Below the pieces are notes generated by a model. It searched no databases. It saw nothing but the letters and a program-made list of their open reading frames with translations, and was not told the origin of the DNA. DNA of 64,000 nt from Streptomyces venezuelae (GTDB lineage: Bacteria > Actinomycetota > Actinomycetes > Streptomycetales > Streptomycetaceae): positions 6,131,001-6,195,000 of the forward strand of contig NZ_CP029194.1 in the NCBI RefSeq assembly GCF_008642375.1, in the 5' to 3' direction. Shown here piece by piece: positions 8,654 to 16,927 of the stretch. The translations under genes were made by a program, and so were the position numbers. Numbering within the stretch: position 1 is the first letter of the stretch; each line of letters starts with the position of its first letter.

Positions 8654-9028
8654 GAAGAACAGCGTAGGACGGATGGCCTGTTGGGGCGCCCCCAGAAGGC
8701 CATCGGACGACGGTGGGCTTGCCGACTATCTCCTTGGTCGGCAGTTCACTGCCACCGAGCCGCCGGAACCCGGGCAGAACTCTGCTCTGGTGGGCTGCAC
8801 TTGATCGTCCAGCGCGTCCGAGGGTGGCTCGTCGCGCTGGTCGCCACCGCCGGCGGGGCAGGCCCGGGTGTCGAGCACGGGGGCAGGGGCGTCGGGGCGT
8901 GGCATCACCTCAAGCTCGCCACTTGTTTCGACAGGCAGTTGAAAGGGGAACGTGAATTCTTCTGCCGACGTGCGTGTGCATCCATGTAGGGGGACACTAA
9001 AACCGTGCTCCGCGCCTAGGAGGCATTC
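8654..9028. other. Gene-free spacer with one hairpin and a promoter
   Basis: No coding sequence was recognised in these 375 bases. An imperfect hairpin spans 8673-8703 (ATGGCCT and AGGCCAT arms with a G/C-rich inner stem). The right end holds the leader of the next gene, including AGGAGG at 9018-9023. An A-rich patch at 8997-9003 may be part of its promoter. Confidence 0.45.
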
Positions 9029-9610
9029 ATGGGTGGTGAGCCTGCGGCGGAATCACGAGGAAGTAGGATGCGGACCCACATCGGCTGGTGGGTAGGCATC
9101 TGTTCGGCAGTCATCGGCATCTTGGCCTTCTTCCTGACGCGATGCGAGAGCGGGGCCCCGAGTCTCAGCGAGTGGCGAGCCAAGGCGGATGCGATCTGCG
9201 AGCAGGAGTTTCCGGGCGTTCTTCAGAAAATGCGTGCTTCGGACGAGTCTTTTCTTTCGCTCATACGGAAGACCAATCCCGTGCAAACTGATCGAAACGC
9301 TGCGTCGGACGCGGCACAGGAGGTCTCCGCGTCCATGCGGCACCTTGTGGGGAGCTGGCGCGCACTGGAGCAGCCAGACGAACAGCGAAGCGAGATCGAT
9401 AAACTTCACTCAGCCGGTGCCGCTTTCAGTGAAGCGTACGCGAGCTTCTCGTCGGCAATATACCTCGACGAATATCAGGATGAGGCATACGGAGAGCAGG
9501 AGACCGCCGCAATCAACGCTCTCAGTCATCAGGTGGATGTTCTGAAGCTGAAGGAGTGCAAGGGGCAGGTCGGTAGTCCGGAAGACGAGGGCGTGATAAT
9601 CGTCCCCTGA
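9029..9610 (+). CDS. Small membrane-anchored protein of unknown function
   Basis: This 193-residue protein has one hydrophobic helix near the N-terminus (GWWVGICSAVIGILAFFL, about residues 18-35) followed by a soluble, mostly helical domain beginning SLSEWRAKADAICEQEFP. It is probably anchored in the membrane with the C-terminal part outside. A strong AGGAGG ribosome site lies six bases before the ATG. Base composition is clearly lower in G+C than its neighbours, which together with flanking pseudogenes suggests acquired or eroding DNA. No family could be named. Confidence 0.7.
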   Translation: MGGEPAAESRGSRMRTHIGWWVGICSAVIGILAFFLTRCESGAPSLSEWRAKADAICEQEFPGVLQKMRASDESFLSLIRKTNPVQTDRNAASDAAQEVSASMRHLVGSWRALEQPDEQRSEIDKLHSAGAAFSEAYASFSSAIYLDEYQDEAYGEQETAAINALSHQVDVLKLKECKGQVGSPEDEGVIIVP

Positions 9611-9618
9611 CCGCCACG

Positions 9619-9980
9619 GTGGCAGGGGTGCTGTGGACCTGCACCGGGATCGGGCTGATGCGCCGGGCCGTACGTATCGACACCGAGGTCGTCGGGGTGC
9701 GGGAGTGCGAGGACATGGACGGCGGCGCGCACTTCTACCCGATGATGCTCTTCACGCCGCCGGGCGGCACACCGGACACCGCCGGGCGGCGCACCGGTCC
9801 GGGGGGAGACGCACGCCCGCATCAACGAGTACACGCCTCCGGACGCGATCAGCGTGTACTACGGACCCGCCGTCCCGAGACGTTCAGTGAGAGTTCGTGG
9901 ACCGAACTCCTCGGGGGAATCGTCCTGCTGGCCTGCTTCGGCCCCTGGCGGACGTCGGCCTGTGGTGGCTCATCCGCTGA
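9619..9980 (+). pseudogene. DUF3592-like membrane protein remnant, frameshifted
   Basis: Segments typical of DUF3592 proteins appear in different frames. One frame reads RRAVRIDTEVVGVRECED, then GAHFYPMMLFTPPGG; another continues with INEYTPPDAISVYYGP (from about 9820); the first returns with LLGGIVLLACFGP and the end, LWWLIR then TGA, lies in a third phase. At least two frame changes are needed to read it through, and the N-terminus is missing. The remnant lies directly behind the small membrane protein gene. Confidence 0.55.
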
Positions 9981-10103
9981 CCCCGTCCCGTCCGAATGTC
10001 CTGGAAGGCGGTCCGGGAGGACTGTGCTGACGGCTCGTCAGCTGGGTGGCGCGGGGAGGGTTCCCAACTCTCCACGCCTCGGCTATACATGAGATCCACC
10101 GAC

Positions 10104-10119
10104 CTAGAACGCGTTCTAG
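10104..10119. promoter_or_regulatory. KstR-like operator, perfect 16-bp palindrome
   Basis: CTAGAACGCGTTCTAG is a perfect palindrome and fits TnnAACnnGTTnnA. It lies 125 bp upstream of the hydratase start codon and is the stronger twin of the site at 1552-1565. It presumably controls the three-gene operon at 10244-13167. Confidence 0.65.
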
Positions 10120-10243
10120 AACGGCCGCGTCCGGGACGGTCCCGCACGGCCTCGGTGCGACCGACGGTGCGGACGGTCGCATCGAGGTCTTTCCCCGCCA
10201 CCTCGCCCACGAGGAACTCTCGCCCACGAGGAGCAGCAGCCCG

Positions 10244-11098
10244 ATGCCGATCGACCCCGCCAAGGCCGTCGCCGCCGAACCCCGCAGCGCCGAGATCTCC
10301 TGGGACCACAAGGACGTCCAGCTCTACCACCTGGGACTCGGTGCCGGCGTGCCCGCGACCGACCCCGACGAGCTCCGCTACACCCTGGAGTCCAGGCTCC
10401 ACGTCCTCCCCAGCTTCGCCACCGTCGCGGGCGCGGGCATGGGGGTCGTCGGGGGGCTCTCCGCCCCCGGCATCGACATCGACCTCGCCGCCGTCCTGCA
10501 CGGCGGCCAGTCGGTCACGCTCCACCGGCCCGTCCCCGTCAGCGGCCGCGCCGTCTCCACCTCCCGCGTCGCCGCCGTGTACGACAAAGGCAAGGCCGCC
10601 GTCCTCGTCCTGCGCAGTGAGGCCTCCGACGCCGACGGCCCGCTCTGGACCAGCGACGCCCAGATCTTCGTCCGCGGCGAGGGCGGCTGGGGCGGCGACC
10701 GCGGGCCCTCCGAGCGCCTCGCGCTCCCGGACCGGCAGCCCGACGCCACCGTCGAGCGCCCGATCCGCGAGGAACAGGCCCTGCTCTACCGGCTCTCCGG
10801 GGACTGGAACCCGCTCCACGCCGACCCCGACTTCGCCAAGCTCGCCGGCTTCGACCGGCCGATCCTGCACGGCCTCTGCTCGTACGGCATGACCCTCAAG
10901 GCCGTCGTCGACACCCTGCTCGACGGGGACGTCACCCGGGTCCGCTCGTACCGCACGCGTTTCGCCGGGATCGTCTTCCCCGGCGAGACCCTGCGCCTGC
11001 GGATGTGGGCGGACGAGGGCCGCGTCCAGGTGGCGGTCACCGCCGCGGAGCGCGACGACGCCCCCGTACTCGCCGACACCGTCGTCGAACACTCCTGA
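10244..11098 (+). CDS. MaoC-family (R)-enoyl-CoA hydratase (ChsH3/HSD4B-like)
   Basis: This 284-residue protein is a double hot-dog hydratase. The catalytic hydratase-2 motif is in the C-terminal half (SGDWNPLHADPDFA, with Asp, Asn and His visible) and is followed by ILHGLCSYG; the N-terminal half is the degenerate first fold. It adds water to trans-2-enoyl-CoA. Size and layout resemble mycobacterial Rv3538, a KstR-regulated sterol side-chain hydratase (from recall). The ATG at 10244 has GAGGAG ten bases upstream; a longer open frame from 10046 would run through the operator and is rejected. It heads an operon with the alcohol dehydrogenase and SDR genes. Confidence 0.82.
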   Translation: MPIDPAKAVAAEPRSAEISWDHKDVQLYHLGLGAGVPATDPDELRYTLESRLHVLPSFATVAGAGMGVVGGLSAPGIDIDLAAVLHGGQSVTLHRPVPVSGRAVSTSRVAAVYDKGKAAVLVLRSEASDADGPLWTSDAQIFVRGEGGWGGDRGPSERLALPDRQPDATVERPIREEQALLYRLSGDWNPLHADPDFAKLAGFDRPILHGLCSYGMTLKAVVDTLLDGDVTRVRSYRTRFAGIVFPGETLRLRMWADEGRVQVAVTAAERDDAPVLADTVVEHS

Positions 11099-11130
11099 TC
11101 CGTAGATCCGTACCGATTGGAGCCGCACCC

Positions 11131-12207
11131 ATGCGCGCAGCCGTACTGCACGAGATCGGCCAGGACAAACTCGAGGTCCTCGACGACGTCGAGGCGGTGG
11201 GCTTTGGGCCCGGGAAGGTACGGATCCGCGTCCGGGCCACCGGCCTCTGCCACTCCGACATCTCCGCGATGAGCGGCGTCCTCCCGCAGCCCGCCCCCTT
11301 CATCCCCGGCCACGAGGGCGCGGGCGAGATCCTCGACATCGGCGACGGCGTCACCCACCTCACCCCGGGGCAGCGCGTCCTGCTCTGCTGGCTGCCCGCC
11401 TGCGGCACCTGTCCCTCCTGCAAGCGCGGCCAGACGCAGCTCTGCCTGGCAGGCTTCATGAACGCCGGCACGCCCAACTTCAAGCGCCCGGGCGGGGACC
11501 TCTTCGGCTTCGCCGGCACCGGCACCTTCACCGAGGAGGTCGTCGTCGACGCGGGCTGCGCCGTGCCCATCCCCGACGACGTGCCCTTCGACATCGCGGC
11601 CCTCATCGGCTGCGGCGTGACCACGGGCCTCGGTGCGGCCATCAACACCGCGAAGGTGGAGGCCGGTTCGTCGGTCGCCGTCATCGGTTGCGGCGGCGTC
11701 GGCATCTCCGCGATCCAGGGCGCCAAGCTCCAGGGCGCCGCCCAGATCATCGCCGTCGACCCCGTCGAGTCCCGGCGCGAGGCCGCGCTGCGCTTCGGCG
11801 CCACCGAGGCCATCGCGCCGGACGCGCTCGCCGACGCCAAGCAGCGGATCACCGCGGGGGAGGGCTTCGACTACGTCTTCGAGGTCGTCGGCAAGTCCGC
11901 CACCGCCCGTACCGCCTACGACACGACCCGGCGCGGCGGCACCCTCTGCATCGTCGGCGCGGGCGCGCTCGACGACCACCTCCAGCTCAACATGTTCGAG
12001 CTGTTCTTCGACGAGAAGCGGATCCTGCCCTCCATGTACGGCGGCGGGGACGTGCTCACCTCGTACGAGCGGACCATCGCGCTCTGGCGGGCCGGCCGTG
12101 TCGACCTGGAGTCGCTCATCACCCACCGCGTACCGCTGGCGGGGATCAACGAGGCACTGGAGCAGATGCGTACGGGCGCGGCACTCCGCACCTGCATCGA
12201 GATCTGA
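11131..12207 (+). CDS. Zinc-dependent alcohol dehydrogenase (class III-like MDR)
   Basis: This 358-residue medium-chain dehydrogenase has the catalytic zinc motifs GLCHSDISAM and GHEGAGEI, a structural zinc cluster (CGTCPSCKRGQTQLC) and the NAD-binding loop VIGCGGVG. It oxidises a primary or secondary alcohol, or reduces an aldehyde, with NAD(H). A TTGGAG ribosome site precedes the ATG. It lies between the hydratase and the SDR, with gaps of 32 and 15 bp, so one transcript is likely. In this setting it may oxidise a side-chain alcohol, but its substrate is inferred from context only. Confidence 0.85.
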   Translation: MRAAVLHEIGQDKLEVLDDVEAVGFGPGKVRIRVRATGLCHSDISAMSGVLPQPAPFIPGHEGAGEILDIGDGVTHLTPGQRVLLCWLPACGTCPSCKRGQTQLCLAGFMNAGTPNFKRPGGDLFGFAGTGTFTEEVVVDAGCAVPIPDDVPFDIAALIGCGVTTGLGAAINTAKVEAGSSVAVIGCGGVGISAIQGAKLQGAAQIIAVDPVESRREAALRFGATEAIAPDALADAKQRITAGEGFDYVFEVVGKSATARTAYDTTRRGGTLCIVGAGALDDHLQLNMFELFFDEKRILPSMYGGGDVLTSYERTIALWRAGRVDLESLITHRVPLAGINEALEQMRTGAALRTCIEI

Positions 12208-12222
12208 GAGGACTGCTGCGAG

Positions 12223-13167
12223 ATGTCACTCCCTCTTGAGGGCCTGAGCGCGATCGTCACCGGCGCGGGACGGGGGCTCGGCCGTGCCGAGGCGCTCGAA
12301 CTGGCCCGGCTCGGCGCCGCCGTCGTCGTCAACGACTACGGGCAGGCCGGCCGCGACGGCTCCGGAGAGGCCTCCGCCGCACCCGCCGAGGAGGTCGCCG
12401 CGGAGATCCGCGCGGCCGGCGGCCGGGCGGTCGCCCACCTCGGCGACGTCTCCGACTTCGAGACGGCGCGGGGTCTGGTCGACCTGGCGGTGGCCGAGTT
12501 CGGGAAGCTGGACATCCTGGTCAACAACGCGGGCATCCTGCGCGACCGGATGGTCTTCTCGATGAGCGAGGACGAGTGGGACTCGGTCGTACGGGTCCAC
12601 CTCAAGGGCCACTTCAACACCACCCACTTCGCCGCGGTGCACTGGCGGGGACGGTCCAAGGCGGGGGAGACCGGCGTCTACGGCCGGATCGTCAACACCT
12701 CCTCCGAGGCCTTCCTCGCCGGCTCGGCCGGCCAGCCCAACTACGCGGCGGCCAAGGGCGGCATCGTGGGCCTGACGACCTCCTCGGCGCTCGCGCTCGC
12801 CCGGTACGGCGTGACGGCGAACGCCATCTGCCCCCGGGCGCGCACCCGCATGACGGAGGACGTCTTCGCCGGCTTCGCCGAGCCGGCGGCCGAGGGGGAC
12901 CTCGACCCGCTGTCCCCGGAGCACGTGGCGCCGCTCGTCGGCTACCTCGCCTCCCCGGCGGCGGCCGGGGTCAACGGCCAGCTGCTCGTCGTCCACGGCG
13001 GGATGGTGGCGGTCGTGGACCGGCCGAAGGTGTCGGCCAAGTTCGACACGGCCAAGGAGGCGTTCACGTACGAGGAGCTGGACTCCGTGCTGACCCCGCA
13101 CTACGCGTCCCGGCCCGCGGGCGAGACGTTCGCCGCGGCGGAGGTGCTGGGCCTGAAGAAGGGCTGA
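12223..13167 (+). CDS. Short-chain dehydrogenase, 17-beta-HSD4 N-terminal type (Hsd4A-like)
   Basis: This 314-residue SDR carries TGAGRGLGRAEALEL (cofactor loop), VVNDYG, NNAGILRDRM, and the catalytic Ser with YAAAKGG. The VVNDYG and ILRDRMVF wording is typical of the (3R)-hydroxyacyl-CoA dehydrogenase part of peroxisomal multifunctional enzyme 2 and mycobacterial Hsd4A. With the MaoC hydratase two genes upstream it recreates the hydratase/dehydrogenase pair that is fused in the eukaryotic enzyme. It would oxidise 3-hydroxyacyl-CoA to 3-ketoacyl-CoA for the thiolase at 3808-5010. It is the last gene of the operon, followed by a strong terminator. Confidence 0.85.
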   Translation: MSLPLEGLSAIVTGAGRGLGRAEALELARLGAAVVVNDYGQAGRDGSGEASAAPAEEVAAEIRAAGGRAVAHLGDVSDFETARGLVDLAVAEFGKLDILVNNAGILRDRMVFSMSEDEWDSVVRVHLKGHFNTTHFAAVHWRGRSKAGETGVYGRIVNTSSEAFLAGSAGQPNYAAAKGGIVGLTTSSALALARYGVTANAICPRARTRMTEDVFAGFAEPAAEGDLDPLSPEHVAPLVGYLASPAAAGVNGQLLVVHGGMVAVVDRPKVSAKFDTAKEAFTYEELDSVLTPHYASRPAGETFAAAEVLGLKKG

Positions 13168-13521
13168 CAGGGGAGGGACAGGGGGAGGGGCAGGGGGAAG
13201 GGGCAGGGGGGAAGCGGCACGGGGAAGGTGGGGAACGGCGATGGGCCCCGGGGAGACCCGGGGCCCATCGCCGTGCTCACTGGACCGCTTGCTGGACTGC
13301 TCGGTCACTGCCCGTCGGGTTCGCGACGGTGGCGGCCGTGCGGCGAGGACGTCGAGTCCTCCGCCGGCGAGGCCTCACCACGGTGCCTTCCGGAGCCGTT
13401 CGGCTCCTTACCCTCCGTGCTTGCTTCCGACATGCTGGAACTCACCCCGTATGAATCGGTCTTTCGGTGTCGCTGTGCAACCAGAGAGTTTAGTGATGCG
13501 GACCGACAAGGAGGGAACGGT
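13168..13521. other. Gene-free spacer holding terminator hairpins
   Basis: Purine-rich repeats (GGGGAGGGGCAGGGG type) fill 13170-13230, then comes the strong hairpin at 13235-13274. A small GGAGCC-GTTC-GGCTCC hairpin is at about 13395-13410. Nothing in the remaining bases looks coding. Confidence 0.5.
13235..13274. terminator. Strong 18-bp stem terminator
   Basis: The arms 13235-13252 and 13257-13274 are perfectly complementary around a GAGA loop. There is no U-tract, as is common in Streptomyces. It follows the SDR gene and faces the convergent gene at 13522-14661. Confidence 0.8.
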
Positions 13522-14661
13522 TCAGCCCGCGGGTCGACGGTCCGTCAGCGGGGCCTGCTGCAAGGGCACCGGGCGGCACACCCGGGGCTCGTCGACGGCC
13601 ACCGCCACCGGTACCGGCTCCGGCTCGGGCGGAGCCTCCAGGTCCGCGAGGCCGCACGGCGCCCCGGCCGTCGCGTACGGCAGGCGCAGCACGCCCTGAG
13701 CCGTCCACAGTCCCGCGCCGGCCAGCCAGCCCGCGGGCGCGGCCGACTGGACCAGCCGGCGCGACGAGGGCTCCCAGGTCCCCACCCAGCTCCCGCCCAC
13801 CGCGTCGATCCGCAGCGCCACCGAGCAGCTCTCCGGCATCAGGACCTGACCCGGCTGCACCGCGAACGGCGTCACCGCCGCGTCGTCGAGCCTCAGGCAC
13901 TCGGGGAACCGCACCGGCAGCAGGCTGCCGAGCACGCCCCAGCCGAGCCGCTCGCGCCCCGGCGACGGCGCGTCGGAGCCGATGAGGAGCAGCCCGCTGT
14001 CCGGGGCGGCGAGGAGCAGCCGGTCGTCGCTCTCCTCGGTGATCTGGAGCAGCGGCGTCACCTCGCCGCCCCGCTCCAGGTCGACGGCGACGGCCTTCAC
14101 CGGCCCGTCGTCCAGGCGCCGGTCGAGCGCGAGCATCCGGCCCGTACGGTCGAGCCACACCCCGCCCGTGCAGTGGCCCCTGACCTCGGCGACCTGCTCG
14201 GGGCCGAAGGCGCCGCCGGCGACGAGCCACAGCGTCGTCGTGTCGGGGCCGGCGCACATCGCGTAGGCGCAGATCCCGTCCGGCGAGGGCGGCAGCAGGA
14301 CCAGCCGCTCGGAGCCGGGTGCCTCGACCGCGCCGAGCTGGAGCTCGCCGGTGGCCGGCCCGGTGGGGTAGAGAAGCGAGAACGTGTTCCGCCGCCCGTC
14401 CACGCGGCGGGCGACGAGGACCCGGCCGTCCGCGAGGGGCAGCAACTGGGTGTGCGGCTCCTCCGGCTGGCCGAGGGGGAGCGGGACGGCGTACGGCTCG
14501 GGGCCGTCGAGCGTCCACCGCTCCACGTACAGGGCGTCACCGGCGCCCGCGAGCCTGGCCGCGTACGCGCCGTTGGCCGTGATCGTGAAGCCGGCCGAAC
14601 CGGTGGGGTCCTTGTCGCGGTCGTCGTCCTCGGCCGCGGTCTCGATGGCACACGCTGTCAT
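13522..14661 (-). CDS. Uncharacterised actinobacterial protein, probably beta-propeller-like
   Basis: This 379-residue protein has no signal peptide or membrane helix. It is made of repeated beta-rich segments (YVERWTLDG, LLPLADGRVLVARRV, GGVWLDRTGRMLALDRR, SGLLLIGSDAPSPG), suggesting a propeller-like fold. The ATG at 14661 was chosen because GGAGGTGA lies seven bases upstream; GTG at 14682 would contain that site within the coding region. I know it only as a type of hypothetical protein in streptomycetes and assign no function. It is transcribed away from the iron-regulated lipoprotein gene. Confidence 0.65.
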   Translation of the reverse strand: MTACAIETAAEDDDRDKDPTGSAGFTITANGAYAARLAGAGDALYVERWTLDGPEPYAVPLPLGQPEEPHTQLLPLADGRVLVARRVDGRRNTFSLLYPTGPATGELQLGAVEAPGSERLVLLPPSPDGICAYAMCAGPDTTTLWLVAGGAFGPEQVAEVRGHCTGGVWLDRTGRMLALDRRLDDGPVKAVAVDLERGGEVTPLLQITEESDDRLLLAAPDSGLLLIGSDAPSPGRERLGWGVLGSLLPVRFPECLRLDDAAVTPFAVQPGQVLMPESCSVALRIDAVGGSWVGTWEPSSRRLVQSAAPAGWLAGAGLWTAQGVLRLPYATAGAPCGLADLEAPPEPEPVPVAVAVDEPRVCRPVPLQQAPLTDRRPAG

Positions 14662-14804
14662 CGACTCGTCACCTCCGGCCACGAAGCTAGTTTTCGCACT
14701 TCCTGCCGAACAACACGAGCCCGGTCACTTCACACATAAGGGTGGTCGTCCGGCGGTTCGGCCGTCGGGGAGGGGGTGCCTGTGCTGGAGTGACCCGTGA
14801 TGAG

Positions 14805-14823
14805 TAAGGTAAGGCGAGCCTAA
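14805..14823 (+). promoter_or_regulatory. Iron box (DmdR/IdeR operator)
   Basis: TAAGGTAAGGCGAGCCTAA matches the 19-bp iron-box pattern TTAGGTTAGGCTNACCTAA at nearly all conserved positions. It lies 69 bp before the lipoprotein start and overlaps a possible -10. A 7-bp hairpin (CGGAGCC-TGT-GGCTCCG, 14825-14841) follows directly in the leader. Confidence 0.8.
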
Positions 14824-14891
14824 GCGGAGCCTGTGGCTCCGGTGTGGACGCGCCCGTATCCCCGTACAGAGCCACGTACAGGAGCCTTCTC

Positions 14892-15929
14892 ATGTCCTTC
14901 CGCCGTCGCGGCACCGCCGCCGCCGTCGCCCTCGCCGCCGCGCTCTCCCTCGCGGCCTGCGGAGGAGGGGACGGAGGGTCCGACACCTCCGCGAAGCAGG
15001 ACGCGACCAAGAAGAAGGACGTCGCCACCGGCGGCAAGGACTTCGGCGACGCCGCCGCCAAGACCGCGGCCATGGGTACGGACGCGAAGCCCGGCCAGTT
15101 CCCGCGCACGCTCACCCACGCCCTCGGCACGACCGAGCTGAAGGCCGCCCCCAAGCGGGTCGTCGTCCTCGACGTCGGCGAGCTCGACAACGTCGTCTCC
15201 CTCGGTGTCCAGCCCGTCGGCTACGCCCCCTCCGAGGGTGACGACGGCATCCCCGGCTACCTCAAGAAGGACGCCGGCGCCCCGAAGTCCGTCGGCACCA
15301 TCAACAACCTCAACCTGGAGGCCATCGCCAACCTCCAGCCCGACCTCATCCTCGGCAGCCAGCTCCGCGCCGCCGACAAGTACGACGAGCTGTCGAAGAT
15401 CGCGCCGACCGTCTTCTCCATCCGCCCGGGCTTCACCTGGAAGGAGAACTACCTCCTCAACGCCGCCGCGCTCGACAGGACCGCCGAGGCGAAGACGAAG
15501 CTCTCCGCCTACGAGGCGAAGGCGAAGCAGCTCGGCACGGACATCGGTACGGACAAGCCGACCGTCTCGATGGTCCGCTACCTCCCCGGCAAGATCCGCC
15601 TCTACGCCAAGGCGTCCTTCATCGGCACCATCCTCGAGGACACCGGCCTGCCGCGGCCCGAGAACCAGCGGATCGACGAGCTGGCCGCCGAGATCAGCCC
15701 GGAGAAGATCGACGACGCCGACGCGGACTGGATCTTCACCGGCGTCTACGGCGACGCCAAGGCCACCAAGAAGGACGCCGCCCAGACCAACCCGCTCTGG
15801 AAGAACCTGACGGCGGTCAAGTCCGGCCAGGCCAAGGACGTCCCGGACGAGACCTGGTACCTCGGCCTCGGCGTGACCGCGGCGAACAGCGTCCTCGACG
15901 ACCTGCGCGGCTACCTCGTCAAGAAGTAG
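14892..15929 (+). CDS. Iron-siderophore ABC transporter substrate-binding lipoprotein
   Basis: This 345-residue lipoprotein has an SLAAC lipobox with Cys23. The mature protein is a FecB/FhuD-type class III binding protein: PKRVVVLDVGELDNVVSLGV at the start of the first lobe, a long connecting helix, and LERIxxLQPDLILGSQ-like text (NLEAIANLQPDLILGSQ). It captures ferric siderophores outside the membrane for an ABC importer, which is not encoded next to it. Regulation by iron through DmdR1 is strongly indicated by the iron box upstream. AGGAG lies before the ATG. It is monocistronic, bounded by a hairpin terminator. Substrate (for example a desferrioxamine) cannot be told from sequence. Confidence 0.88.
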   Translation: MSFRRRGTAAAVALAAALSLAACGGGDGGSDTSAKQDATKKKDVATGGKDFGDAAAKTAAMGTDAKPGQFPRTLTHALGTTELKAAPKRVVVLDVGELDNVVSLGVQPVGYAPSEGDDGIPGYLKKDAGAPKSVGTINNLNLEAIANLQPDLILGSQLRAADKYDELSKIAPTVFSIRPGFTWKENYLLNAAALDRTAEAKTKLSAYEAKAKQLGTDIGTDKPTVSMVRYLPGKIRLYAKASFIGTILEDTGLPRPENQRIDELAAEISPEKIDDADADWIFTGVYGDAKATKKDAAQTNPLWKNLTAVKSGQAKDVPDETWYLGLGVTAANSVLDDLRGYLVKK

Positions 15930-15933
15930 CCGA

Positions 15934-15978
15934 CGGGAGCGCCTCGTGCCGCGACACGGGTCACGAGGCGCGCTCCCG
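15934..15978 (+). terminator. Hairpin terminator with two-base bulge
   Basis: GGGAGC-GCCTCGTG pairs with CACGAGGC-GC-GCTCCC, with an unpaired GC and a 13-base loop. It begins a few bases after the lipoprotein stop codon. Confidence 0.7.
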
Positions 15979-16093
15979 CCCTCCTGCCCGAGACCGCGGC
16001 AGCCACCCATTGAGCAACCCCGACGGCGCCCGGCCACCTCCGCGAAAGCGGCGCCGGTTTAGGCGCACAAGGCGGCCAGGTAGCCTTTCCTCC

Positions 16094-16927
16094 GTGCCCC
16101 GTCTGTCTGAAGTCATCGCCGCGCTCGACGCTCTCTGGCCGCCAGAGCGAGCCGAGTCGTGGGACGCCGTCGGGACCGTCTGCGGCGACCCCGACGCCGA
16201 GGTCGGCCGCGTCCTCTTCGCCGTCGACCCCGTCCAGGAGATCGCCGACGAGGCGATCGCCCTCGGCGCCGACCTGCTCGTCACCCACCACCCGCTCTAC
16301 CTGCGCGGTACGACGACGGTCGCGGCCGGCCACTTCAAGGGCCGCGTCGTGCACGACCTCATCAAGCACGACATCGCCCTCCACGTCGCGCACACCAACG
16401 CCGACACCGCCGACCCCGGCGTCTCCGACGCCCTCGCCGGCGCGCTCGACCTCCGGGTCACCGGCCCCCTCGTGCCCGAGAACAACCTGGGCCGGATCTG
16501 CGAGCTCGACCACCCCGAGACCCTCGCCGAGTTCGCGGCCCGCGCCGCGAAGCGGCTGCCCGCCACCGCGCAGGGCATCCGGGTCGCCGGCGACCCCGAC
16601 ATGATCCTGCGCCGCGTCGCCGTCAGCGGCGGCTCCGGCGACGGCCTCTTCGACGCCGTACGGGACGCGGGTGTGGACGCCTTCCTCACCGCCGACCTGC
16701 GCCACCACCCGGTCTCCGAGGCCACCCAGCACGCGGCACGGTCGGCCGGGCCGCTGGGTCTGGTCGACGCCGCCCACTGGGCCACCGAGTGGCCCTGGTG
16801 CGAGCAGGCCGCCGCCCAGCTCGACGAGATTTCCGACCGCCACGGCTGGGACCTCCGCGTCCACGTCTCGAAGACGGTCACCGACCCCTGGTCCTTCCAC
16901 CACACCTCCCCTGGAGCCCCCAACTGA
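16094..16927 (+). CDS. NIF3/DUF34 family metal-binding protein
   Basis: This 277-residue protein of the NIF3-like (YbgI/YqfO) family has the dinuclear-metal ligands LLVTHHPLYLRG, the HTNADTADPGVSDALA segment and the C-terminal DAAHWATEWP. Members are often annotated GTP cyclohydrolase 1 type 2, though their role is unsettled. The GTG at 16094 is chosen because TAGCCT at 16081-16086 would be a -10 box placing transcription start at the codon itself (leaderless), and because homologues begin at VPRLSEVIAAL; an upstream in-frame ATG at 16010 adds only Arg-rich text. It is the first gene of the overlapping trio with the zinc-ribbon and RNase HI genes. Confidence 0.88.
   Translation: MPRLSEVIAALDALWPPERAESWDAVGTVCGDPDAEVGRVLFAVDPVQEIADEAIALGADLLVTHHPLYLRGTTTVAAGHFKGRVVHDLIKHDIALHVAHTNADTADPGVSDALAGALDLRVTGPLVPENNLGRICELDHPETLAEFAARAAKRLPATAQGIRVAGDPDMILRRVAVSGGSGDGLFDAVRDAGVDAFLTADLRHHPVSEATQHAARSAGPLGLVDAAHWATEWPWCEQAAAQLDEISDRHGWDLRVHVSKTVTDPWSFHHTSPGAPN

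Noticed and set aside
10046..10243. Upstream extension of the MaoC hydratase
   Set aside because: It would run through the palindromic operator, and the text is non-conserved Arg/Thr-rich sequence.
13228..14739. 503-aa plus-strand frame
   Set aside because: It spans a terminator hairpin and is antisense to the better-supported minus-strand gene with a GGAGGTGA start site.
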